Assembly: GCF_006912135.1 (NCBI RefSeq)
Contig: NZ_VIRS01000007.1
Coordinates: forward strand, 186,001-250,000
Length of the DNA: 64,000 bases
Reading direction: 5' to 3'
From: Cryptosporangium phraense
GTDB taxonomy: Bacteria; Actinomycetota; Actinomycetes; Mycobacteriales; Cryptosporangiaceae
Shown: piece after piece, positions 47,977-57,923 of the stretch
Numbering within the stretch: position 1 is the first letter of the stretch
Layout of the letters: each line of letters starts with the position of its first letter
Program-made: the position numbers and the translations under genes
The notes under the pieces: generated by a model
Seen by the model: the letters and a program-made list of their open reading frames with translations, nothing else
Told to the model about the DNA's origin: nothing
Databases searched by the model: none

Positions 47977-50900
47977 TCGGAGTCCCCTCGGGGTTGGGCG
48001 GAAGCCGGCGGCTTCCAAGGCGTCGGCCAGGGGGCTGCCGCCGACGTGGGTGCCGTCGGCGCGTTCGACGGCCAGGCTGCCGAGCCACCCGGCCCGGACG
48101 GCGTCGCCGAGCGCACCGGCGGCCAGCGCCAGCACGGCCGGATCGTCGCCGTAGGAGAGCAGGGTCTTGCCGCCCCGCTCGACGTAGAGCGTGAGCGCGC
48201 CGTCCACGAGCACGACCACCGCCCCGGCCTTCCGCCCGGCCTGATGCCCCCGTCCGCGCCCCCGGCCCTCGCCGCCCGGCCGCGCGCCTTCCGCGCCGGG
48301 GCCCGCAGTCACGCCGCTCCGAGCGGCCGCGCTGCCACTCCCAGGCTCGTCGCGGCCGGGCGCCAGGTCCGCGCTAGCGCCATCGGCCGAGGTGCCTCGG
48401 CCGGGCCACGGCAGGGCCGCGCCGTACGGGTTGGCCGGGTCGGTCGCGGCCAGCACCACGGCCTGCGGCGCCCGCTCGTCCGCCTCCAGCTCACTCGCCG
48501 TCGACCGGAGACGCTCCACCGCCCCGGGCTCGGCGAACTGCGCCCCACCCAGCCCCTCGACGAAGTACCCGCGCCGGACCCGGCCGGTGTCCTCGGCCGC
48601 TCCGAGCACCCGGTACAGCGCCCCGAACCCACCGGTCAGCCGCTCCGGCCCCACCGTGCCGCGCACCACGACCCCGTACCGGTCGAGCATCACCTCGGCC
48701 GCCGCGTGCGTCCGCCGGGTCGTGTCGAGCTCGAGCTCCGGCACCAGCGACCACCGCCCGGCCATCGTCGGCGGTCCGGTGCGGCTCGGCATCGTCGGCC
48801 GCGCCGGACGGGCCGCGCCACCGGTCAGCCCACCCAGGCTGCCGCGCGTCGGACGGCGGAACCGGCTCGCCGGAGCGGCCCGGCGGACCGGATGGCGGGT
48901 CTTCCCGCCGTTCTGCAGGGCCCGCAGCGGCGCCAGCGTGTCGTTCGTGACGACGCCGGCCCACACGAGGTCCCACACCGCCGCCGCCAGATCGGCGTCG
49001 TCGGTCGTGCCGGCGACCGCCCCGACCGCGTCCGACAGGTTGCGGAAGAACAGCGCCCGGCCGCCGTCGAGCGCACCGATCACCGCCTCGTGCAGCGGCG
49101 TCGCGCTGTACTCGGCGGGCGGTGCCAGCAGCAGCGGAGCGGCGTCGGCGTAGGCCAATGTCACCCACCCGTCGTTGCCGGGCAGCGACCCGGCCCCGCT
49201 CCACACCACCTCGCCGGCCGCGCACAGCTCGTCGAGCAGCGCGGGGGAGTAGTTCGGCACCCGGGACGCCATGATCAGCTGCTCCAGCGCCGACGCCGGC
49301 ACCGCGAGCCCCTGCAACTGCTCGACCGCGCGCAGCACCGCGTCGGCCGCCCCGAGCCGCGGGCTCGCCGAGCCGCCCGCGCCCCGCCCGCCGGACCCGC
49401 GCCCGGCCGGAGCCGGGCGGGCCGCGCTCACCTGCTGCCAGCGGGCCAGGAACGTCGCGTAGGCCTCCGGCCCGACCGGCTCGACCTCCTTGCGCAGCGC
49501 GGCCAGCGACCGCCGGCGCAGCGTCCGCAGCACCTCGGCGTCGCACCACTCGGTGCCGGCGCCGTCCGGCCGGAACTCGCCCGACGTCACCCGCCTGCTC
49601 GCGGCCAGACGTTGCAGCGCGCCCTGCACGACCGCGACGCCCAGCCCGAACCGCTCGGCGCACTCGGCCGCCCGGAACGGGCCGTGTGTGCGCGCGTACC
49701 GGCTGACCAGGTCGCCGAGCGGGTCACGCACCGGCTCGGTGAACGCCTCCGGCACCCCGACCGGCAACGCGACGCCGAGCGCGTCACGCACCCGGCCGGC
49801 GTCCTCGATCGCCAGCCAGCGCTCCTCGCCGGCGATCCGCACCCGGATCACCCGCCGGGCCGCCTCCAGCTCGGTGAGCCACTCGGCGGTGCTGCCTCGC
49901 CGCTGCGCTTCCGCCGTGGTGAGCCCGCCGAGCACACGGAGCAGGTCGGCGGTCGAGTCGACGTCGTACGCCTTGCGCTCGTCGGTCAGCCGCTGCAACT
50001 GCTGCTCGGTCTCGGTGATGACCGCCGGATCGAGCAGCTCGCGCAGCTCGGCCCGCCCGAGCAGCTCCGAGAGCAGGGACGAGTCGAGCGCGAGCGCCTG
50101 GGCCCGGCGCTCGGCCAGCGGAGCGTCCCCCTCGTAGAGGAAGGCCCCGACGTACCCGAACAGCAGCGACCGCGCGAACGGAGACGGCGCGGGGGTCTCG
50201 ACCTCGACCACCCGCAGCGCGCGCGACTGCAGGTCGCGGGCGAGCCCGACGAGACCGGGGACGTCGAAGACGTCCTGCAGACACTCCCGCATCGTCTCCA
50301 GCACGATCGGGAACGACCCGAATTCCGACGCCACCCCGAGCAGCTGAGCGGCCCGCTGGCGCTGCTGCCACAGCGGGGTCCGCCGCCCGGGGTTCCGGCG
50401 GGGAAGCAGCAGCGCGCGCGCCGCGCACTCCCGGAACCGGGCCGCGAACAGCGCGGACCCGCCGACCTCGTCGGTGACCAGCGGCTCGATCTCGTCCGGC
50501 TCGAACAGCGCGAGGTCGGCGGTCGGCGTGGCCAGGTCGCCGGTGACGTCGGGCAGCCGCAGCACGATGCCGTCGTCGGAGTGCAGTGCCTGGACGTCGA
50601 GGCCGGTGCGCTCACGCAGCCGGGCCGCGATCGCCAGCGCCCACGGCCCGTTGACCGGCGTCCCGAACAGAGAGTGGACGACGACCCGCCAGTCGCCGAG
50701 CTCGTCGCGGAACCGCTCGACGAGGATCGTCCGGTCGTCGGGGAGCCGCCCGGTGGCCTCCCGCTGCTCGTTCAGGTAGGCGAAGAGGTTCGTGGACGCG
50801 CGCTCGTCGAGGCCGGCCGCCGCCGCGCGGGCCTTCGCGGCCACGTCGTCCAGGCTGGACAGCTCGCGGAGGAACCCGCCGATCGCCCGGCCCAGCTCGA

Positions 50901-53055
50901 CCGGCCGGCCGGCCGTGTCGCCCTTCCAGAACGGCATGCGGGCCGGCTGCCCCGGCGCCGGGGTGACCAGCACCCGGTCGTGCGTGATCTCCTCGATCCG
51001 CCAGGAGGTCGACCCGAGCAGGAACACGTCGCCGACCCGCGACTCGTAGACCATCTCCTCGTCGAGCTCGCCGACCCGGCGCCCCGGCTCCCCGGGCTGC
51101 CCGACGATGAAGACGCCGAACAGCCCGCGGTCGGGGATCGTGCCCCCACTGGTGACGACCAGCCGGTGCGCGCCGGGGCGCGCGGTGAGCACGCCGGTCA
51201 CGCGGTCCCACACCAACCGCGGCCGCAGCTCGGCGAAGTCGTCGGACGGGTATCGACCGGCCAGCATGTCGAGCACCGACTCCAGAGCGGAGTCGGGCAG
51301 CTCGGCGTAGGGTGCCGCCCGCCGCACGACCGCGACCAGGTCCGTGACCGTCCACGGCTCCATCGAGACCATCGCCACGACCTGCTGAGCCAGCACGTCG
51401 AGCGGGTTGCGCGGATAGCGCATCGCCTCGATGCTCCCGGCGGCCATGCGCTCGGCGACGACCGCGCACGACACGAGGTCGCCCCGATGCTTCGGGAACA
51501 CGACCCCGCGCGATGCCGCCCCGACCTGGTGCCCGGCCCGCCCGATGCGCTGCAGCCCGGACGCCACCGACGGCGGCGCCTCGACCTGCACGACGAGGTC
51601 CACCGCGCCCATGTCGATGCCCAGCTCGAGGCTCGAGGTGGCGACGACCGCGGGCAGGCGCCCCGCCTTGAGGTCTTCCTCGATGTCCCGACGCTCTTCC
51701 CGCGACACCGACCCGTGGTGCGCCCGAGCCACGACCGGCGGCGCCCCGGCTGCCGCCCCGGCCTGAGCCATCACCTCAGCCGGCACCCGAGCAGAACGCC
51801 CCCCACCACTGTCGCGAGGCCACCCACCAGCCCCAACCCCGGCAACACCCGAAGAACCCCCACCACCGTCCGCCGACCACCCACCAGACCGAGCCCCGGC
51901 AACCCCCGAAGAACCCCCACCAACCTCGTCCGACCACCCACCAGACCCGACCCCGGCAACACCCGAAGAAGCCCCACCAACCTCTCCCGCTCCGCCCCCG
52001 GCCCCCAGGCCAGGCCCCCCGGCCCGCCCGGCCCCGCCCGGCCCCCCGGCCCCGGCCGCCCCGCCGGCTCTTCGGGACCCCTCTTCCACCCGCTCCTCAG
52101 CCAACTCGTTCAAATGCGCACACAACCGCTCCGCCAACCGCCGCGAGTTCGCAAAAACGATCGTCGACCGATGCGCCCGCACCAGATCCAGCACCCGCTC
52201 CTCGACAGCCGGCCAGATCGAGTTCCGCCGAGGCGCCCCCAACGCATTCCCGTCCACCTCGCCGCTGGGCTCCCCCAACTGCGACATGTCGTCCACCGGA
52301 ACCTCGACCGTCAGCTCCACCTGCTTCGCGGCCGGCGGCTGCACGATCGTCACCGGCCGCGCCCCACCCAGGAACCGCGCGACCTCCTCGACCGGCCGCA
52401 CGGTCGCCGACAACCCGACCCGCTGAGCCGGCGTCTCGAGCAACTCGTCGAGCCGCTCGAGACACAGCGCCAGGTGCGCACCGCGCTTGGTGCCGCACAC
52501 CGCGTGCACCTCGTCGATGATCACGGTCTCGACGCCCTTCAGCGCCTCCCGGGCCTGCGACGTGAGCAGCAGGAACAGCGACTCGGGCGTCGTGATCAGA
52601 ATGTCGGACGGAGCCCGCGTGAACGCCCGCCTATCGACCGCCGGGGTATCGCCGCTGCGCATCGCGACCGTGATGTCGGGCGGAGTCTGCCCGAGCCGCT
52701 GGGCCGCCTGCCGGATGCCCGCCAGCGGGGCCCGCAGGTTCCGTTCCACGTCCGCCGCCAGAGCCTTGAGCGGACTGACGTACAGCACCCGGCAACGGCG
52801 GGAGGCGTCGTCGGGCGGACCCTCGGAGCTCAGCCGATCGAGCGCGGAGAGGAACGCGGCGAGCGTCTTACCGGAGCCGGTCGGCGCCACCACCAGCACG
52901 TCTTCGCGCCGGCCGATGGCCGACCACGCGCCGAGCTGCGCCGCGGTCGCGTCCGCGAACGCGGACCGGAACCACGCACGGGCCGGCTCGCCGAACGCTT
53001 CGACCGGGTCGGGCCCCGGGAAGGCCCACCGTGATTCGTCATTCACGTCCACCAT
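47965..53055 (-). CDS. lhr: Lhr-family superfamily 2 DNA helicase, oversized
   Basis: ATP-dependent 3'-5' helicase implicated in DNA repair. 1696 residues: Walker A APTGSGKT (57-64), DEVH box VIIDEVHAV, motif III SATVRP, and a motif IV-V region ANSRRLAERL...ARAHHGSVSREERRDIEEDL, QRIGRAGH (motif VI), then the winged helix, Lhr-core and C-terminal domains. Mycobacterial Lhr is about 1500 residues; the difference is partly an insert of about 120 Gly/Ser/Ala residues (322-440) between motif IV and the AHHGSVS strand. ATG 53055 follows GGAGGGG; an upstream extension to 53133 is unlikely. Confidence 0.93.
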   Translation of the reverse strand: MVDVNDESRWAFPGPDPVEAFGEPARAWFRSAFADATAAQLGAWSAIGRREDVLVVAPTGSGKTLAAFLSALDRLSSEGPPDDASRRCRVLYVSPLKALAADVERNLRAPLAGIRQAAQRLGQTPPDITVAMRSGDTPAVDRRAFTRAPSDILITTPESLFLLLTSQAREALKGVETVIIDEVHAVCGTKRGAHLALCLERLDELLETPAQRVGLSATVRPVEEVARFLGGARPVTIVQPPAAKQVELTVEVPVDDMSQLGEPSGEVDGNALGAPRRNSIWPAVEERVLDLVRAHRSTIVFANSRRLAERLCAHLNELAEERVEEGSRRAGGAAGAGGPGGAGRAGGPGLGAGGGAGEVGGASSGVAGVGSGGWSDEVGGGSSGVAGARSGGWSADGGGGSSGVAGVGAGGWPRDSGGGRSARVPAEVMAQAGAAAGAPPVVARAHHGSVSREERRDIEEDLKAGRLPAVVATSSLELGIDMGAVDLVVQVEAPPSVASGLQRIGRAGHQVGAASRGVVFPKHRGDLVSCAVVAERMAAGSIEAMRYPRNPLDVLAQQVVAMVSMEPWTVTDLVAVVRRAAPYAELPDSALESVLDMLAGRYPSDDFAELRPRLVWDRVTGVLTARPGAHRLVVTSGGTIPDRGLFGVFIVGQPGEPGRRVGELDEEMVYESRVGDVFLLGSTSWRIEEITHDRVLVTPAPGQPARMPFWKGDTAGRPVELGRAIGGFLRELSSLDDVAAKARAAAAGLDERASTNLFAYLNEQREATGRLPDDRTILVERFRDELGDWRVVVHSLFGTPVNGPWALAIAARLRERTGLDVQALHSDDGIVLRLPDVTGDLATPTADLALFEPDEIEPLVTDEVGGSALFAARFRECAARALLLPRRNPGRRTPLWQQRQRAAQLLGVASEFGSFPIVLETMRECLQDVFDVPGLVGLARDLQSRALRVVEVETPAPSPFARSLLFGYVGAFLYEGDAPLAERRAQALALDSSLLSELLGRAELRELLDPAVITETEQQLQRLTDERKAYDVDSTADLLRVLGGLTTAEAQRRGSTAEWLTELEAARRVIRVRIAGEERWLAIEDAGRVRDALGVALPVGVPEAFTEPVRDPLGDLVSRYARTHGPFRAAECAERFGLGVAVVQGALQRLAASRRVTSGEFRPDGAGTEWCDAEVLRTLRRRSLAALRKEVEPVGPEAYATFLARWQQVSAARPAPAGRGSGGRGAGGSASPRLGAADAVLRAVEQLQGLAVPASALEQLIMASRVPNYSPALLDELCAAGEVVWSGAGSLPGNDGWVTLAYADAAPLLLAPPAEYSATPLHEAVIGALDGGRALFFRNLSDAVGAVAGTTDDADLAAAVWDLVWAGVVTNDTLAPLRALQNGGKTRHPVRRAAPASRFRRPTRGSLGGLTGGAARPARPTMPSRTGPPTMAGRWSLVPELELDTTRRTHAAAEVMLDRYGVVVRGTVGPERLTGGFGALYRVLGAAEDTGRVRRGYFVEGLGGAQFAEPGAVERLRSTASELEADERAPQAVVLAATDPANPYGAALPWPGRGTSADGASADLAPGRDEPGSGSAAARSGVTAGPGAEGARPGGEGRGRGRGHQAGRKAGAVVVLVDGALTLYVERGGKTLLSYGDDPAVLALAAGALGDAVRAGWLGSLAVERADGTHVGGSPLADALEAAGFRPTPRGLRLRS
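51797..51985 (-). repeat. 57-bp tandem repeat in lhr
   Basis: Units starting at about 51793, 51850, 51907 and 51964 repeat every 57 bases and encode a 19-residue unit of type GGGSSGVAGVGSGGWSDEV (three full copies plus partial ones) within the Gly-rich insert of Lhr. The copies differ by point changes, and each keeps the reading frame, so length variation between strains would be in 19-residue steps. Confidence 0.85.
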
Positions 53056-53726
53056 CGTGCCTCGCCCCTCCGACAAAACCGGGGGACCGAAACGGACCAA
53101 GATCCACCCTGAGGTCGACGCACACGAGTTCAACTCACCGTTACGGTCTTAACACGCTGAGCGTTCGAACGGCGGGGGGTCGGTCGGACGGCAGCGTGCA
53201 AACCGGGCGAAAGGGCGGTGCGGAGTGTTATCCACCGCGGCAGCAGAGACAGGCGCGCGAACGCCGTGGCGCGACTGACTCGCTGAACGCGTGCACTGCG
53301 TCGGACCCACCTCCGACACGGACACACTGCCGAACCCGAACAGCCCGGGTACACGGCACGAGGAAACCACCGCGGGGACGCGGTGATCGGTCGGCAACTG
53401 CTGACGGTGCAAAGCCGCCCTGTTACAGGGCCGCGCGGTGAGATCGGTGAGCTGGTCGGATGGGGGTCCGGCTAGTACGACGGCGCTGATCGGACCGGGG
53501 GCACCGCACCGGCGGTTCCGTCATCCAGCGGAGAGGGGACGCGGGAGGACCGGAACGTCGGGCTCTGCCGCCTTCGGGCGCCAGGGGTCAGCGGGAAGCA
53601 CGGCCGTCCAGCGGCTGGGCGGCGGAATCGAGGGGGTTCCGTCGTCCAGCCGCGCCATCAAGGCATTTGCGGAGCAGCCGCCGGCTGGTGTGTGGGGCGC
53701 ACGACCGACGGACAGGCGCTCGGCTG
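53056..53726. other. Gene-free stretch upstream of lhr
   Basis: About 670 bases without a supported gene between lhr and the PNPOx-GNAT terminator. The lhr promoter must lie at its left end, but no clear -35/-10 pair is visible. Short frames on both strands are Arg/Pro/Thr-rich and lack ribosome binding sites. Confidence 0.55.
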
Positions 53727-53773
53727 AGGGCGGTAGTACCAGGGAAACTCCCGTCTCCCGGTACTACCGCCCT
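53727..53773 (-). terminator. Terminator hairpin containing the stop codon of the PNPOx-GNAT gene
   Basis: GGGCGGTAGTACC (53728-53740) and GGTACTACCGCCC (53760-53772) are a perfect 13-bp inverted repeat, extendable by an A-T pair on each side, with a 19-base loop that can fold a smaller AGGGA/TCCC stem. The TAG stop of the gene (complement of 53764-53766) lies in one arm. No U-tract. Confidence 0.72.
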
Positions 53774-55008
53774 TGCCGTGCCAGGAGCCGCTCGCGGTTC
53801 GCGGGCCACTCGTCCCGGGTCATCCCGAACACGATCGTGTCGCGCCAGGTCCCGTCGCGCCGGCGCCGATCCCGCCGCAACGCTCCTTCCCGGGTCGCGC
53901 CGAGCCGCTCGATCGCGGCCTGCGACCGGAGATTGAGGTCGTCGGTGTGCCAGGTGACCCGCTCCGCGCCGAGAGTGCCGAACGCGTGGTCCAGCAACAG
54001 GATCTTCGACTCGGTGTTGACGCCCGTGCGCCACCAGGGCTTGCCCAGGAACGTGTAGCCGATCGCCAGCGACGGCCGCTCCGGCGCGATGTCGTAGAAC
54101 GAGGTGCTGCCGATCGCCCGGCCGGTACGCACGTCGACCTGCGCGAACGGCACCCGCACCCCGCGCTGGGCGTCGGCCCGCGCGACCTCGACCAGCCGGG
54201 TCATCGCCTCCGCGGTCGACGGCACCGCGTGCGGGATGTGCTCGTGCACCTCGGCGTCGCCCGCGTTCGCGACCAGGTCGTCGACATGGTGCGGACCGAG
54301 CGGCTCGAGGCGGACGAGCGTCCCCGTGAGCGTGGGAGCGCGGAACCACGGCGTGCGCGGGCCGGACCCGCGGGCGTACGTCGTCAGATAAGAAGGCGTC
54401 GGCATCGCCGACAGGTCGGCGGAGGCGACCGGAGCGTCGGCGACGGTGCGCAACGGGAGGAACCCGGCCCAGTAGGGGAGGTCGACGTCCTCGGGTTCGT
54501 CTTCGACCACCGCGCCCGGGACCAGCCGATCGCCGACCTTGGCCGACGCCTCGCTGAGCGGGATCGCGAGCACCGCGGTGGCGGCGAGCTCCTTCGGACT
54601 CGGCGGCCGGCAGTCGGCGGCCCGGCCGGGCGCGGTGTGGTCGAGCAACGCGTCGAGCACCGTGGTCTTCTCCGCGGGATCGGTGACCGGGCGGGCGAGG
54701 CCGTGGACCACCACCGACCGGTAGTCGACCGAGTGGTTGAAGCCGGAGCGTGCGAACACCAGCCCATCGAGCAGCGTGACCGTGACGCAGACCGGCGTCG
54801 GGGCCTCCCGCAGCGGCCGGCTGCCGGTGGAACCGTGCACGTAGAGCGTGTCGCCGACCCGGACGTGCAGCGTCGGGATCACCCGCGGCGCGCCGTCGAC
54901 GACCAGCCCCAGGTGGGCGACCAGCGCCTCGTCGAGGATCGCGTCGATCGTCGGACGGTCGTAGCGTGCGCGGTCGGCGTACCGGGTCGGAATGATCCTG
55001 CTCGTCAT
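53764..55008 (-). CDS. Fusion of FMN-binding PNPOx-like domain and GNAT acetyltransferase
   Basis: 414 residues. Residues about 10-190 match the pyridoxamine-oxidase-like split-barrel (Pyridox_ox_2) family (ILDEALVAHLGLVVDGAPRV, YVHGSTGSRPLRE, VCVTVTLLDGLVFARSGFNH, SVDYRSVVVHGLARPV). Residues about 225-400 are a RimJ/RimL-type GNAT (LVRLEPLGPHHVDDLV, IGYTFLGKPWWRTGVNTESK, HTDDLNLRSQAAIERLGATR). Each domain is also known as a separate protein. ATG 55008. Divergent from a MocR regulator over 36 bases. Substrates unknown; PLP-like or antibiotic chemistry is possible. Confidence 0.88.
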   Translation of the reverse strand: MTSRIIPTRYADRARYDRPTIDAILDEALVAHLGLVVDGAPRVIPTLHVRVGDTLYVHGSTGSRPLREAPTPVCVTVTLLDGLVFARSGFNHSVDYRSVVVHGLARPVTDPAEKTTVLDALLDHTAPGRAADCRPPSPKELAATAVLAIPLSEASAKVGDRLVPGAVVEDEPEDVDLPYWAGFLPLRTVADAPVASADLSAMPTPSYLTTYARGSGPRTPWFRAPTLTGTLVRLEPLGPHHVDDLVANAGDAEVHEHIPHAVPSTAEAMTRLVEVARADAQRGVRVPFAQVDVRTGRAIGSTSFYDIAPERPSLAIGYTFLGKPWWRTGVNTESKILLLDHAFGTLGAERVTWHTDDLNLRSQAAIERLGATREGALRRDRRRRDGTWRDTIVFGMTRDEWPANRERLLARQGR

Positions 55009-55044
55009 GCGCTCGCCTCTTCGTTCTGGTACATACTTTGTTTT
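55009..55044. promoter_or_regulatory. Divergent promoter/operator region of the PNPOx-GNAT and MocR genes
   Basis: Only 36 bases separate the two starts. They are locally AT-rich (TACATACTTTGTTTTG) against the GC-rich flanks. MocR proteins often bind short repeats in such regions, and TTTGTTTTGT is a candidate half-site pair. Confidence 0.4.
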
Positions 55045-56460
55045 GTGGCGTCACAATATCGGATCACCGGCTCCGGGGCCGTCGGGATTTCCGCGTCTGT
55101 GGAAAACGGGATCCGGGAGGGTGCGCTGCCGCCCGGCGGCGTGCTGCCGCCGGTCCGGCAGCTGGCCGTCGACCTCGGGGTCTCCGCCACGACGGTGGCC
55201 GCGGCCTACGCTGACCTGCGCCGACGTGGCCTGGTGGAGACCGGCGGACGCCGCGGGACGCGGATCCGGCCGCGTCCGGCGACCGCTCCGCTCCGCTCCG
55301 GCTCGCTCGCCGTTCCGCCGGGCGCCCGCGATCTCTCGTCCGGCGAGCCGGACCTCTCGCTGCTCCCGCCCCTGGGCCCGGTTCTGTCGCGCCTCGACCT
55401 CCGTACCACCGGTTATGCGGACGACGCGGTGCTGCCGTCCGTGCGTGCGCTGGCCGCGGAGCGGCTGGCGGCCGACGGGGTGCCGTCCGACGCGCTGACG
55501 CTCTGCTCCGGGGCGGCGGACGCGATCGAGCGGGTCCTGGCGACGCGGGTCCGGCCCGGTGACCGCGTGGCGGTGGAGTCGCCGGCCTGGGGAAACCTGC
55601 TGGATCTGCTGGCCGCCCTGGGAGTGGAGCCGGTGGGAGTGGCGGTCGACTCGTCCGGGCCGGTGCCTTCTTCTCTGTCGGCCGCGCTGGAGCGGGGGGT
55701 GAGCGCGCTGATCGTCACCAGCCGGGCGCACAACCCGACCGGGGCGTCGGTGAGCCCCGAGCGGGCGGCCGCCTTGCGTGCGGTGCTGGCCGGGCGGGAC
55801 GTGCTGCTGATCGAGGACGACCACGCCGCCGAGCTGGCCGGGGTTCCGCTGGCGTCGCTCGCCGGGTCCGTCGGATCGTGGGCGGTGGTCCGCTCGGTGA
55901 GCAAGCCCTACGGGCCGGACCTGCGGTGTGCGCTGGTCGCCGGTGATCCGGTGACCGTCGCGCGGGTCGACGGGCGCCGCCGTCTCGGGCCGGGCTGGGT
56001 CAGCCGGCTGACCCAGCAGGTCGTGGCTGCCCTCTGGTCTTCGGACGACGTGGACGTCTGGGTGCAGCGGGCCGCGGGGGTCTACGACGCTCGGCGAGGC
56101 GCGCTGGTGGACGCGCTGTGGGGGGTGGGCGTGGAGGCGTGGGGGCGGACGGGGCTGAACGTGTGGGTGCCGGTGGTGGACGAGACGGCGGCGGTGGCGG
56201 CTCTGCGGGATGCGGGGATCGTGGTGATGCCGGGTTCTCGGTATCGGGTGCCGGGGGCGGGTTCGTCGGTGGAGGCGGCCGGGGTGGGGACGGCGGGGGT
56301 GGGGACAGCGGGGGTGGCGCCGACGGGGGCGGCTGGGGTGGCGCCGACGGGGGCGGCGATCCGGGTGACGACCAGCACGTTGCCGGTGGAGGACGCGCCG
56401 GAGGTGGCCGTCGCCATCGCCGCGGCCGCCACCACTCGCCTGCCGGCGCCGCACGCCTGA
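55045..56460 (+). CDS. MocR/GntR-family regulator with aminotransferase domain
   Basis: 471 residues. N-terminal GntR wHTH (about 1-75: NGIREGALPPGGVLPPVRQL, LAVDLGVSATTVAAAYADLR), linker, then a fold-type I aminotransferase domain with PLP Lys in VRSVSKPYGPDLRCALVAG, and Asp/Tyr anchors (ALLIEDDHAAEL-like IEDDHAAELAG). Near the C terminus (56280-56358) a Gly/Ala/Val/Pro repeat (VGTAGVGTAG, APTGAAGVAPTGAA) interrupts the small domain. GTG 55045 has no strong ribosome binding site. Likely controls the divergent PNPOx-GNAT gene in response to PLP or a PLP-derived ligand. Confidence 0.9.
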   Translation: MASQYRITGSGAVGISASVENGIREGALPPGGVLPPVRQLAVDLGVSATTVAAAYADLRRRGLVETGGRRGTRIRPRPATAPLRSGSLAVPPGARDLSSGEPDLSLLPPLGPVLSRLDLRTTGYADDAVLPSVRALAAERLAADGVPSDALTLCSGAADAIERVLATRVRPGDRVAVESPAWGNLLDLLAALGVEPVGVAVDSSGPVPSSLSAALERGVSALIVTSRAHNPTGASVSPERAAALRAVLAGRDVLLIEDDHAAELAGVPLASLAGSVGSWAVVRSVSKPYGPDLRCALVAGDPVTVARVDGRRRLGPGWVSRLTQQVVAALWSSDDVDVWVQRAAGVYDARRGALVDALWGVGVEAWGRTGLNVWVPVVDETAAVAALRDAGIVVMPGSRYRVPGAGSSVEAAGVGTAGVGTAGVAPTGAAGVAPTGAAIRVTTSTLPVEDAPEVAVAIAAAATTRLPAPHA

Positions 56461-56499
56461 GCCTGTGCGCGAGCGGGGCGGGTGCGGCGGGGGAGCGGG

Positions 56500-56505
56500 T
56501 AGCCT
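56500..56505 (+). promoter_or_regulatory. -10 element of a leaderless DUF3046 promoter
   Basis: TAGCCT ends 7 bases before GTG 56513, again the TANNNT-N7-start pattern. Confidence 0.45.
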
Positions 56506-56512
56506 GGCCGCC

Positions 56513-56707
56513 GTGCGGCTCACCGAATTCTGGCAGCGGATGGACAACGCCTTCGGGCGCGGCTACTCCCGGTCCATCGCGACCGACCAGGTCCTTTCGA
56601 CGCTCGGCGGCCGAACCGTGGAGCAGGCGCTGGCCCAGGGAGAAGACGCCAAAGCGGTCTGGCGCGCGGTGCACGCCGCTTTCGAGCTCCCCGCTACTCA
56701 GCGTTGA
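56513..56707 (+). CDS. DUF3046 small protein next to recA
   Basis: 64 residues, starting VRLTEFWQRMDNAFGRGYSR, the family signature, and containing LGGRTVEQALAQGEDAKAVW. DUF3046 genes stand directly upstream of recA throughout actinobacteria and their role is unknown. The frame is open to 56465, but the family begins at GTG 56513, supported by a TAGCCT -10 7 bases upstream. Confidence 0.88.
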   Translation: MRLTEFWQRMDNAFGRGYSRSIATDQVLSTLGGRTVEQALAQGEDAKAVWRAVHAAFELPATQR

Positions 56708-56741
56708 TCTTCCCGACACGCCTGGGAGTAGTGTTGCGCGA

Positions 56742-56757
56742 TCGAACATAAGTTCGG
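56742..56757. promoter_or_regulatory. LexA (SOS) box upstream of recA
   Basis: TCGAACATAAGTTCGG matches the actinobacterial SOS consensus TCGAAC-N4-GTTCGA in 11 of 12 fixed positions. It lies 82 bases before the nearest possible recA ATG (56839). Confidence 0.82.
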
Positions 56758-56807
56758 TTAACATGGCGGCCTGACGTTGTCCACAGATGCCTGACCGGCG
56801 CGCGAAA

Positions 56808-56830
56808 TTGTCGGACCCAGGCTCTAGCGT
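56808..56830 (+). promoter_or_regulatory. recA: RecA-NDp-type (PafBC-dependent) damage promoter
   Basis: TTGTCGGAC, 8 bases, then TAGCGT fits the LexA-independent damage promoter of mycobacteria (TTGTCRGTG-N8-TANNNT) except for AC in place of TG. Transcription would start close to ATG 56839, implying a leaderless or near-leaderless message. Confidence 0.65.
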
Positions 56831-56874
56831 CAGCCGCGATGAAAACTTCCCGACGACTTCCCAAGGCGGCAGCC

Positions 56875-57921
<1,047 letters not shown>

Positions 57922-57923
57922 CG

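Noticed and set aside
48046-53034. A 1662-codon plus-strand open frame across lhr
   Set aside because: It is the antisense shadow of a well-supported helicase; its text is Arg/Pro/Gln-rich without motifs.
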